From positions 1-32,329 of the forward strand of contig RXKB01000003.1 in the NCBI GenBank assembly GCA_003963225.1: a stretch of 32,329 nt of DNA, written 5' to 3'. The notes beneath the pieces were generated by a model. The model was not told the DNA's origin, searched no databases, and was given only the letters and a program-made list of their open reading frames with translations. This DNA is from Candidatus Babelota bacterium (lineage in GTDB: Bacteria; Babelota; Babeliae; Babelales; Vermiphilaceae). The first letter of the stretch is position 1, and every line of letters starts with the position of its first letter. Shown one piece after another: positions 1-7,404 of the stretch. The position numbers and the translations under genes were made by a program.

Positions 1-2
1 AG

Positions 3-65
3 GAAGAAGATAAAATCGAAGTAGAGATCGCTACGGAAAAGAAGAAAGGTAAAAAGGCGAAATAG
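3..65 (+). CDS. C-terminal end of an upstream gene (partial)
   Basis: An open frame enters from the left edge and stops with TAG at 63-65. The visible 20 residues are highly charged, acidic then lysine-rich, ending in KKKGKKAK. The TAG overlaps the GTG start of the next gene, which suggests translational coupling. Since the next genes are head-tail connectors, this is probably the end of a head-region gene, but the fragment is too short to name. Confidence 0.6.
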   Translation, partial: EEDKIEVEIATEKKKGKKAK

Positions 66-646
66 TGCTCAAGCGAACAACCGCACCAGCAACCCCAATA
101 ATGACACCCGCGCAAGCGCGCGAACACTTGCGCGGCGTTTCGACGGACGACGACACGTATTTAACGGGATTAATTTCGGCGATAACGGCCGAAGCCGAAG
201 CATTTACGCAGCGGGGGTTTATTACTCAGACTTGGAAGCATTATCAGGATTTTTTCTATGAGCCGATCATAGAAATCCCGATAGGGCCGATTCAGTCGAT
301 TACTTCGGTTAAGTATTACGACGAAAACGGAACTCTTCAAACCTTATCCGGTTCCCTTTATCAAGCGGATTTAGCTTCCGAACCAAGTAGGATATTACTC
401 GCTCCAGGCGTTTCTACTTGGCCAAGCACTCAAGCCGATAGGGTAAATTCGGTAGAAATCGAGTTCGTGGTAGGTTACGGAAGCGCCGCAACGGACGTTC
501 CGCCGGGTATTATTCAGGCATGCAAGCTAGCGATCGGAACCCTCTTCAATCAGCGCGAAGACATCGCGGTCGGCACAATTTCAAGTAAGTTAGATCGAAG
601 TTTCGAAATGATGCTTTATCCATACAGGCTTTTTAGGTTTCCTTAA
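65..646 (+). CDS. Head-tail connector protein, HK97 gp6-like
   Basis: A 193-residue protein. The N-terminal segment (MTPAQAREHLRG, then a run of Asp residues and the helix SAITAEAEAFTQRGFI) matches the usual opening of gp6-like head-tail connectors, which form the ring below the portal. A later segment (VEIEFVVGYG...VPPGIIQACKLAIGTLF) matches the conserved second half of that family. The chosen GTG start at 65 overlaps the previous stop and has AAGG upstream. An internal ATG near 101 would also fit. It is the first of a run of connector and tail-completion genes, in the order normal for siphoviruses. Confidence 0.8.
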   Translation: MLKRTTAPATPIMTPAQAREHLRGVSTDDDTYLTGLISAITAEAEAFTQRGFITQTWKHYQDFFYEPIIEIPIGPIQSITSVKYYDENGTLQTLSGSLYQADLASEPSRILLAPGVSTWPSTQADRVNSVEIEFVVGYGSAATDVPPGIIQACKLAIGTLFNQREDIAVGTISSKLDRSFEMMLYPYRLFRFP

Positions 647-648
647 TT

Positions 649-1038
649 ATGCCAGTTCAAATGGGAGCAAAGCCGCTCAACCGGCAATTTAAATTATATA
701 GCTTCGGAACGAGCGCGACCGCAATTTCCGACGCAACAAACCTACGACCAGATTCATATTTATTGGATAACCTTACATTACAAAAAACGATTTATGGTTA
801 CATCGAAGACGTTGCCTCAGATGAATTTTTTTCAACGCAAAAGGTAATTCAGCCGCGGGCCGTTTTGGTTACTTGCCGATGGTTCGCAGGGTTAGATACG
901 AAGTGGCTTTTATATTTTGACGAAAAAATGTTTGAAATCATTTCAGCGCGAGAAATCGGAACGCGACAATTGTTTGAGATCCGCGCAAAAATGACGATCG
1001 GCAAAACAACGATACCAAGCGGGGGGCCGGGCGAATAA
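649..1038 (+). CDS. Probable head-tail adaptor/connector protein
   Basis: A 129-residue, beta-rich protein starting two bases after the connector stop and overlapping the next start by one base. No catalytic motif is visible. Size and position, between a gp6-like connector and a gp10-like protein, match the head-closure/adaptor slot of HK97-like phages. The sequence VTCRWFAGLDTKWLLYFDEKMFEIISARE resembles the head-closure beta barrel in outline only. The function is called mainly from gene order. Confidence 0.55.
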   Translation: MPVQMGAKPLNRQFKLYSFGTSATAISDATNLRPDSYLLDNLTLQKTIYGYIEDVASDEFFSTQKVIQPRAVLVTCRWFAGLDTKWLLYFDEKMFEIISAREIGTRQLFEIRAKMTIGKTTIPSGGPGE

Positions 1039-1505
1039 TGGCACCGCGCAATAGATACGTTCGGACTTCGCTCAAAATTAATGGGCTAGAACAGCTCATG
1101 AACGATTTGAATCAATTGCCAGACAATGTTCAGGTTCGAGTTTTCAAATCAGGATTAAGAAAAACGCTAGATTTTTTAATTGAAAAAGTTAAAGCGCAAG
1201 TCTTGGCCGTAGGCGCTTATGCTACCGGGAACCTATATCGAGCAATTACGGCGACCCGTCTTTACAAGGGAAGACGTAGGAAATCGATGATCATTTCTCA
1301 AGTGTATCCCAAAAAAGTTCCATACGCCCATTTAGTGGAAAAAGGATTTAAGCACACGAGCGGAAAGCATGTCCCGGCGAATTCATTTTTGCTAAAAACG
1401 GCCGAGGAACAATCGCAAGCAGTGGTAGATCAGCTCAGCAAAGAAATGAGCCCGTATATAGAAAGAGCGTTAAAAAAATTGCATAAGCAATACGGGAGAA
1501 AATAA
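1038..1505 (+). CDS. HK97 gp10-like tail-completion protein
   Basis: A 155-residue basic protein. It opens with ...SLKINGLEQLMNDLNQLPD, a typical start for gp10-like proteins, continues with a helix LRKTLDFLIEKVKAQ, and has the conserved region VPYAHLVEKGFKHTSG...VPANSFL. In HK97-like phages this family sits at the neck and completes the tail terminus or head-tail joint. The ATG overlaps the previous TAA by one base, and the next gene begins two bases downstream. Confidence 0.8.
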   Translation: MAPRNRYVRTSLKINGLEQLMNDLNQLPDNVQVRVFKSGLRKTLDFLIEKVKAQVLAVGAYATGNLYRAITATRLYKGRRRKSMIISQVYPKKVPYAHLVEKGFKHTSGKHVPANSFLLKTAEEQSQAVVDQLSKEMSPYIERALKKLHKQYGRK

Positions 1506-1507
1506 CC

Positions 1508-1915
1508 ATGGCGGCCGACAGCCTAAAACCTGAAAAGATTATGCACTCGCTCCTTAAGGCGATTGTGCATAGTCCGGCAATTCCCGTTTATCATGTTTCG
1601 ATGCCGGACGGTCAGGTCAATCCGTGCATAACATACCAGCGGATCGCGACATCTTTTGATCACATCTTAACAGGGAAGAAAACCCAACTTTCCCGCGTGA
1701 TTTTCCAGGTTGACGCTTGGGCGGATACTGATATTCTCGCCGGGGAAATCGCAACAAAAATTCACTTAGCACTAGACGGGTTAAATCAGGGAGTAGCGGA
1801 AGGGGCCGCATTAGTTATAATGGCGATCAATGACGTTACGTTCTTTGAAGCGGACGAAAAAACGCATCGTCGCAGTATGAATTTTAGAGTTACCGTTAAA
1901 GAATACACCAGTTAA
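1508..1915 (+). CDS. Tail terminator-like protein (DUF3168 type)
   Basis: A 135-residue protein beginning with a short helix (MHSLLKAIVHS) followed by VPYxxxMPDGQVNPCITYQRI-like text and RVIFQVDAWADTDILAGEIATKIHLALDG. That last stretch is the signature of DUF3168/tail-completion proteins that cap the tail tube at the head-proximal end. It lies just before the tail tube gene, the usual position. Confidence 0.7.
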   Translation: MAADSLKPEKIMHSLLKAIVHSPAIPVYHVSMPDGQVNPCITYQRIATSFDHILTGKKTQLSRVIFQVDAWADTDILAGEIATKIHLALDGLNQGVAEGAALVIMAINDVTFFEADEKTHRRSMNFRVTVKEYTS

Positions 1916-1931
1916 ATAGAGAGAGTTGAGT

Positions 1932-2687
1932 ATGCCATATCCATCAGAAGCCGTAGCGGGAATCGGAACTATTTTAGCGGTAGGCGATAGCGGAGCCGGG
2001 GCGGGAACAGTTGCCGCAGTTGAATGGGGCACATCAAACGCTAAAATTCGCATCAAGTGGCGCGAGGCGGGAGTAGTCGGAAACGGTAAAAATATCACCG
2101 TTGCCGTAAGCGGTTCGAGCTACGTTAAAACAACTCTTTCAGCGGCGGCGATTTCGATCACCGTTCCAACTAGCGCCACAGTAGCGCAAGTCATCGCATA
2201 TCTTTATGCAGACGAAACCTTTCAAACCTATTGGGATGCGGATTATGGCGCTTCACCGGGCGATGGTTCTGGCACTATTACGGCGCGAACGGTCACGGCC
2301 ACCAGCGGCGGCGCAGATGGAGCGGAAGTTTTTACGGCGATCGCAGAGGTTCGTTCTTTGAGCGGTCCGAACATGAGCGCGGCAGTGATCGATGTTACAA
2401 ACATGGAAAGCCAGAACAGAACTAGGGAATTCATCACGAGTTTGATCGATCCAGGCGAATTAACTTTCGATTTGAACTTCCTTCCAGGGAACGCAGGTCA
2501 GCAGGGACTATTCGACGACATGGTCGCAGGAACTCGCAGGAATTTCAAAATCACATGGAGCGACGAAGACGCTTCAACTTGGACGTTCGCCGGTCTTGTG
2601 ACGAGCTTTCAGCCAAGTTCCGCACTAGAGGAAGCACTAACGGCGAGCCTAACCGTAAAGGTGACGGGGCTTCCTGTTTGGGCCTAA
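1932..2687 (+). CDS. Major tail (tube) protein with an inserted domain
   Basis: A 251-residue protein. The ATG at 1932 is preferred over the in-frame TTG at 1926 because a GAG-rich stretch lies before it. The core reads EVRSLSGPNMSAAVIDVTNMES, then EFITSLIDPGELTFDLNFLPG, matching siphovirus tail tube subunits that stack as hexamer rings. Between the first strand (GIGTILAV) and FTAIAEVRSLSGP there are about 100 extra residues, Ala/Thr/Ser/Gly-rich, which look like a separate beta domain (KIRIKWREAGVVGNGKNITV). The end (TASLTVKVTGLPVWA) is a normal tube C-terminus. Confidence 0.8.
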   Translation: MPYPSEAVAGIGTILAVGDSGAGAGTVAAVEWGTSNAKIRIKWREAGVVGNGKNITVAVSGSSYVKTTLSAAAISITVPTSATVAQVIAYLYADETFQTYWDADYGASPGDGSGTITARTVTATSGGADGAEVFTAIAEVRSLSGPNMSAAVIDVTNMESQNRTREFITSLIDPGELTFDLNFLPGNAGQQGLFDDMVAGTRRNFKITWSDEDASTWTFAGLVTSFQPSSALEEALTASLTVKVTGLPVWA

Positions 2688-2729
2688 TTTAAGACGTTAA
2701 AAGATAAGCCGTAGGAGGCACACGAAAAA

Positions 2730-3071
2730 ATGAAATCATTGAAGCAAGCGATCCCGACTCTGGAAGTTGCAATCGGCGAAGAAGTTTTCACCATCAAATG
2801 TAGCTTTGGAGTTTTGGCAAGGTTCCAAAAAGCCACCGGGAAAAATCCGTTCGACGGCGATTTGTGGAAAGCTCCATCACCAATAGATTTTGCCGCGTTG
2901 TTATGGGCCGGAATTAGTCCACAAAAGCCAGAATGGACGATTGAGGATGTTTGCGATCAACTAGCGATCGGCCAGCTTGAACAGGTACATCAAATCGCAA
3001 TGGCGCTCATGTCGTCAGCGACCGCGCCGGAAGATAAAAACGCCTCAGAAGAAAAAAAAATCTCAGAATAA
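2730..3071 (+). CDS. Tail assembly chaperone, short (G-like) product
   Basis: A 113-residue protein with a strong ribosome site (GTAGGAGGC) upstream. Its sequence (LEVAIGEEVFTIKCSFGVLARFQKATGKNPF) resembles the Phage_TAC_11/DUF3356 family first described next to the gene transfer agent tail genes. It binds the tape measure protein during tail assembly. The last codons read GAA AAA AAA ATC TCA GAA TAA. The A-run is a slippery site, so a fraction of ribosomes should extend the product in the -1 frame. The tape measure follows shortly downstream. Confidence 0.8.
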   Translation: MKSLKQAIPTLEVAIGEEVFTIKCSFGVLARFQKATGKNPFDGDLWKAPSPIDFAALLWAGISPQKPEWTIEDVCDQLAIGQLEQVHQIAMALMSSATAPEDKNASEEKKISE

Positions 3072-3415
3072 ATAAAGCGCAAAGATCGGGCGATTGGTTA
3101 GAGCTTCTAAGCATTGCGCGGTATGATTTAGGGCTTTCGGAATCGGAGTTTTGGGAACTCACCCCGGCACAATTTGGAGCCATAAATCAGCGTCATATTT
3201 TGCATGAAAAAATGTCCGACTATCGCGCCGGAATAATTGCTAGTATTCTGTGCAATGTTAACCGGAAAAAAGAGTCTCCGCCGTTTGCGCCGGGCGACTT
3301 TTTTGAATCTCTCAAGGTAACAGAGCGGGGAAAGATGACAGGCGCAGAGATTAAGGAAAAGGCGAAAATGATTACGGCTATCCTTAGCGGAACCAAGAAA
3401 AAAGGGGCGAGGTAA
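2730..3415 (+). CDS. Tail assembly chaperone, -1 frameshifted G-T fusion product
   Basis: Reading 110 codons from 2730 and slipping back one base at the A-run joins the frame that continues to the TGA/TAA-type stop at 3413-3415, giving about 228 residues. The -1 extension begins NLRINKAQRSGDWLELL and contains ESEFWELTPAQFGAIN, which resembles the FWxLTPxE motif of the second gene transfer agent-type tail chaperone (Phage_TAC_6 like). The extension has no good start of its own near its beginning: the first ATG is at 3200, mid-domain and after the conserved motif. This supports frameshifting. The fused form is a tail chaperone, not part of the virion. Confidence 0.75.
3053..3059 (+). other. Programmed -1 frameshift slippery site A_AAA_AAA
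   Basis: The heptamer A AAA AAA is in phase with the upstream gene: zero-frame codons AAA at 3054-3056 and 3057-3059 are preceded by A at 3053. Slipping back one base re-pairs both tRNAs perfectly. The zero-frame stop follows 10 bases later, and the -1 frame is open to 3415. Confidence 0.8.
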
Positions 3416-3418
3416 CAC

Positions 3419-6181
3419 ATGGCACCGGTAGCAGCCCTATCAATTGAGATGCGCGCAGAGTTTGACAAGCTCAACGCGGATTTAAAAAAAATTGAACGAT
3501 CATTCGGGTCATTTCAGAAAAGAACTCAGAAGCAATTTCAGTCGCTAGGAAACGCGGTAAGCTTGGCGGTTGGCGCGGTAGTTATCGCCGGAGTTTATAA
3601 ACTCACAGAGGCGTTCATGCGTCTTGGGGCGGAAGGCGAGCGAACGAGCTCGATTGCGGAAAGCTTTGAAAAGCTTGGCGGTAAATCTAGCGTCATAGAT
3701 GAGGCGAGAACTAGCGTAGTTGGATTAGTCAGCGCTTTTGATTTAATGGCGGTCGCGAACAAAGGACTAGTCGCGGGCGTCGCTGGATTCCAAGAATCAT
3801 TTACTAAGATTGCAGACCTTGGAGGGCGAGTAGCAAACGCATTCGGGAAAGATACAAAAACGTCGATCGAAGAATTAACCGAGTCGATTATTAAGGGAAA
3901 CGCGAAGGGGCTTATTCCTTTAGGCTTTTCGTTCAGCGATACAAGCGACAAAGCACTAGTTACCACCGAAGCATTAGAGCAACTTTCAACCGTAATGGAG
4001 CGATTCAATAAGGTTGGTGATAGCACGTTCAACGCGCTTGATTCGATACGCATTACGTTTAACGATCTATTAGTTAAAGTTTGGCAAGGAGTAAACGCAA
4101 ACGCGGAGTTAACCGCATCACTTAGAGAGTTTGAGCGAGAACTAAAAAAGATAGATTTGGCGCAATTTTCTAACGATCTTGCGACCATCGCAAAACAACT
4201 TGTTGAGCTTGCGACAACGATTCTTCCTTACGTGGTGACGGGGCTAAGGAATTTCGCAACCTATATTAAAGCCGTGAAAGGCGAACTTCCAGAAGCCGAG
4301 ATCATTGCGATCAATAGCGAGCTAGAAAAGATGCGCAGACAGCTCGAACACCTTAAGGGCAAAAGCAAGATATGGGGCACCGTAATCGGAAGCCCGGAAG
4401 AAATCGCAGCGACAGAAAAGAGAATAAAAGAATTAGAGGCGCTTTTAATAAACGCAGGTAATCGTTTAAACAAAACGATGGCCGGGGAGTCAATATCGGT
4501 CGCCGAAGCGATTAAACCATTCGAGCGCATAATCAAAGAGAAGGAAGAAAAAGAAAAAAAATCTAAAAAGAAGGTGCACGATTATTCCGTCGATTTGATG
4601 GAAAAAGAAGCGCGCGAATGGGAAAGCAAAATGAAGGACGCGACCGATGGGATTGCGTCAGCACTTAGCGACGCATTCGGCAAGGTCGGCGGCGGCGAGC
4701 TTGGACAGGTTTTTGATACAATCAGCAAGGAATTTCCAGATTTATACAAAGACGTTTTGATCGGTCTTTCGAAAGAACTAGACGTTGCAGCGGAAGCAAT
4801 TGCGCAAATGATAGAAGGATTCGTCGTTACTCTTGGCGCAATCTTTGAAGCCGGAAAAATTAATAAAAAAACAGGAAGCGAAGCCGGAACCGGCGGAGCA
4901 ATCGGAGCCGCGATCGGTTCTATATGGGGTGACGCGGGCGCAAAGATTGGAAACGTCATAGGTCAAATGATCGGGAAGACTTTCAAGTGGGGCGCAAGCG
5001 ATCCACAAACGAAAGCGCGAGTCGCGTTCGAGCAGTTTTTAGAGGACGCGTTCAAGTCTCTTCGTGTTAGGTTTTTCGGTCAGGATGGAAAGCTTGGCGG
5101 ATTCTTTTCCGGAAATTTTGTAGGCAAAGGACTCACCGGCGATTTCAGTTCTAGCAATTGGGCTAAAAGCATGGACGCTTGGGGCAAAGGTGCCGCGGGC
5201 GCGTTTCTCGGGCTAGGCGAAGCCATGAAAGAGATGCAGGGAATCACCGAAGACGTTGGCGCTCAGCTTGGATATATTCTCGGCAAAAACCTAATGGGGA
5301 ATCTAGACAACGCAAAAATTTTAGTTGCGGAACTTGGACTCACATTCGAGCAAGTGAGCGAAGCGCTTTTAAAATCAGCGCTAAAAGGAACAATTTCGTG
5401 GGCAGAGTTTAATCGATACATCGCAGAAACGGGAGAAGCTTTTAAGCCAGGACTGGCAGCGGTTGGAGCAATCAGCGAGGCATTTCAGAACTTAATTGAT
5501 AGCGCCGGACAGGGAAGAAACGCGACAAAATCATTTAAGGACGTAGCAGTAGAAGCGCTTCAGGCAGGCGTTACCACTATGGAGGGGCTACGAAATTATT
5601 TAGCGACTAAGGGATTCGATCCCGAATATATTAGCGCGCTATTTCAAGCCGCAGCGCAACGCAACATTAAAGATCTAAAATCGTGGGCATCGGCCAGCGA
5701 TGAGGTCGCGGGCGCGGTAGTCGGCGACATGGAAGCGATGAGCGAAAAGCTCCGTGAAGCATGGTCCGGAATGCGCGACAGCTTAAAAGAAATGGCGGAT
5801 GGGCTCGCAAAGATTCCTTCGAAAGTAAAAACGGATGTCAGCGTTTCCGTCACAACAAAATACGACGATAAGACTAAAGCGCTAGTTGAAACGCTTGGCC
5901 GCTCAACTCTTCCGGACGGGATACCACTTCCCGATACCAGAACGATCTCGAATCAAGTTACCGCAAGCACGTCACGCGGCGCGCGTTCTTCGGCGACTCA
6001 AAACAATTCGAACGCATCAACCCCCGGGGCAATCAACATCGACGCGCGCGGAGCGTCTCCAGGGGTAGATCAGCAAATCATGAGGGCGGCGGCATACATC
6101 GAAAATAAGGTTTTAAACCGCGTTTATTCTACGCTACAAGATAGCCGCACTCGGGGCGGTCGAGCCGAAGGAGCTTTTTAA
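3419..6181 (+). CDS. Tail tape measure protein
   Basis: A 920-residue protein, the third longest in the window, directly after the tail chaperones as in most siphoviruses. It opens with a coiled-coil segment (MRAEFDKLNADLKKIERSFGSFQKRTQKQFQSL), then a hydrophobic stretch (VSLAVGAVVIAGVYKL). Further coiled coils follow near residues 370-400 (KPFERIIKEKEEKEKKSKKK) and a Gly/Ala-rich hydrophobic region lies near residues 480-520 (GTGGAIGAAIGSIWGDAG). These are the usual elements of a protein that sets tail length and is ejected with the DNA. Its length would predict a tail of roughly 130-140 nm using about 0.15 nm per residue (known relation, not measured here). No peptidoglycan hydrolase motif was recognised. 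Confidence 0.85.
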   Translation: MAPVAALSIEMRAEFDKLNADLKKIERSFGSFQKRTQKQFQSLGNAVSLAVGAVVIAGVYKLTEAFMRLGAEGERTSSIAESFEKLGGKSSVIDEARTSVVGLVSAFDLMAVANKGLVAGVAGFQESFTKIADLGGRVANAFGKDTKTSIEELTESIIKGNAKGLIPLGFSFSDTSDKALVTTEALEQLSTVMERFNKVGDSTFNALDSIRITFNDLLVKVWQGVNANAELTASLREFERELKKIDLAQFSNDLATIAKQLVELATTILPYVVTGLRNFATYIKAVKGELPEAEIIAINSELEKMRRQLEHLKGKSKIWGTVIGSPEEIAATEKRIKELEALLINAGNRLNKTMAGESISVAEAIKPFERIIKEKEEKEKKSKKKVHDYSVDLMEKEAREWESKMKDATDGIASALSDAFGKVGGGELGQVFDTISKEFPDLYKDVLIGLSKELDVAAEAIAQMIEGFVVTLGAIFEAGKINKKTGSEAGTGGAIGAAIGSIWGDAGAKIGNVIGQMIGKTFKWGASDPQTKARVAFEQFLEDAFKSLRVRFFGQDGKLGGFFSGNFVGKGLTGDFSSSNWAKSMDAWGKGAAGAFLGLGEAMKEMQGITEDVGAQLGYILGKNLMGNLDNAKILVAELGLTFEQVSEALLKSALKGTISWAEFNRYIAETGEAFKPGLAAVGAISEAFQNLIDSAGQGRNATKSFKDVAVEALQAGVTTMEGLRNYLATKGFDPEYISALFQAAAQRNIKDLKSWASASDEVAGAVVGDMEAMSEKLREAWSGMRDSLKEMADGLAKIPSKVKTDVSVSVTTKYDDKTKALVETLGRSTLPDGIPLPDTRTISNQVTASTSRGARSSATQNNSNASTPGAINIDARGASPGVDQQIMRAAAYIENKVLNRVYSTLQDSRTRGGRAEGAF

Positions 6182-6793
6182 ATGACGATTTCTTACCCGC
6201 TAGAGCTACCAACTACCCCGGCCGCGAGACGGATCAATCTGTTTTCGGCTTCAAATGTAGCCGTGAACCGGAGTCCCTACACGTTCGCAACTCAGGTACA
6301 ATCTTTTCCAGGTCAGTTATGGCAAGCCGAAATAGTCCTCCCGCCCATGGAGCAAGCCGAGGCGGAACTGTGGACTACCTGGCTATTGAAGCTAAACGGG
6401 CCACAGGGAACATTTAGAATGGGCGACCCCATGAGTAAGACCCCTCGGGGAATCGGCGTGTCAGGGGCAACCGTAGACGGCGCGGGGCAATCCGGGCAGT
6501 CTTTAGCGATCGCGGATTTGCCAACGTCCGTCACCGGGTTACTGCTTGCCGGAGATTACATAGAGATTGAAAGTCGGCTTTATAAGCTCCTCTCAGATTT
6601 AGACTCCGACGGCTCCGGTGAGGGAACCGTCGATATTTGGCCGCGGCTTAGAAGTTCCCCGGCGGACGGCGCGCAAGTTATCACCTCGAACGCAAAGGGG
6701 CTTTTCCGGTTAGCCGAAACAGTGAACGAGGTTTTTGGAGCGGACGAAACAAAAATTATCGAATTTGGATTTACGGCAGTCGAAGCGCTATGA
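6182..6793 (+). CDS. Distal tail/minor tail protein
   Basis: A 203-residue protein starting one base after the tape measure stop and overlapping the next start (ATGA). It begins with proline-rich beta sequence and has QSFPGQLWQAEIVLPPM followed by WTTWLLKLNGPQGTFRMGDP. This is a pattern seen in tail-tip proteins located between the tape measure and hub in many siphoviruses. It probably forms the ring at the end of the tail tube. No enzymatic motif is visible. Confidence 0.6.
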   Translation: MTISYPLELPTTPAARRINLFSASNVAVNRSPYTFATQVQSFPGQLWQAEIVLPPMEQAEAELWTTWLLKLNGPQGTFRMGDPMSKTPRGIGVSGATVDGAGQSGQSLAIADLPTSVTGLLLAGDYIEIESRLYKLLSDLDSDGSGEGTVDIWPRLRSSPADGAQVITSNAKGLFRLAETVNEVFGADETKIIEFGFTAVEAL

Positions 6794-7404
6794 GTCGAAA
6801 CCTAACGACCGACTTAAAGAATCGCCTAACAGCGGCAACTACTACGCCGTGTTTTTTGTGGCGCGCAGACTTCGATTCTTTCACTCTTCGACTATGGAGC
6901 GGAGCGGGCGATCTAACTTGGGATTCTCAAACCTGGCTAGGCAATGGCTGGCTTCAGGGGTTCGACGGCGCTAGTGAGCAAGTGGAGGTCGCGTCGACCG
7001 GCGCTTCTGTAAAGCTTGCCGGAGTTCCTCAAGATATTATTTCTTTAATCTTAAACGCGAAACACGGGGCTCCGGGGAAATTTTACCTTGGGGCTTTGGA
7101 CACGGACGGCGATATCATTGCCGATCCTTATCTTGTATTTTCGGGCTTGCTAGATATCCCAACTATTTTAGATGATCCAGGGTCGCCAGAAATAACTATT
7201 ACTTACGAGAGTTTGCTAGTGGATCTCGACCGCTCGAGGGAGTTCCGCTACAACACCGAAAGCCAGAAAACGCAATATCCATCCGACCGTGGTTTTGAAT
7301 ACGCATCGTCAGCGGCACTATGGACCGGAACGTGGTCGAATAAAAAAGTGGATGTCCGAAAGAAAAAGCCCGTAGCAAAATCGAAGCGAGGCGCAAAAAA
7401 ATGA
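6790..7404 (+). CDS. Tail-tip (hub-associated) minor tail protein
   Basis: A 204-residue protein overlapping both neighbours by ATGA. It contains the text TPCFLWRADFDSFTLRLWSGAGDLTW, a middle beta section (VASTGASVKLAGVPQDIISLIL), and near the end QKTQYPSDRGFEYASSAALWTG. That last motif is typical of minor tail proteins encoded just before the tail hub in phages with gpJ-like fibres. The C-terminus is a Lys/Arg tail. The role in the baseplate hub is inferred from position. Confidence 0.6.
   Translation: MSRNLTTDLKNRLTAATTTPCFLWRADFDSFTLRLWSGAGDLTWDSQTWLGNGWLQGFDGASEQVEVASTGASVKLAGVPQDIISLILNAKHGAPGKFYLGALDTDGDIIADPYLVFSGLLDIPTILDDPGSPEITITYESLLVDLDRSREFRYNTESQKTQYPSDRGFEYASSAALWTGTWSNKKVDVRKKKPVAKSKRGAKK

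Noticed and set aside
3595..4188. A 197-codon minus-strand frame inside the tape measure gene
   Set aside because: It is antisense to a strong coding gene with no ribosome site or motif; its Ser/Leu-rich text is typical of antisense shadows.
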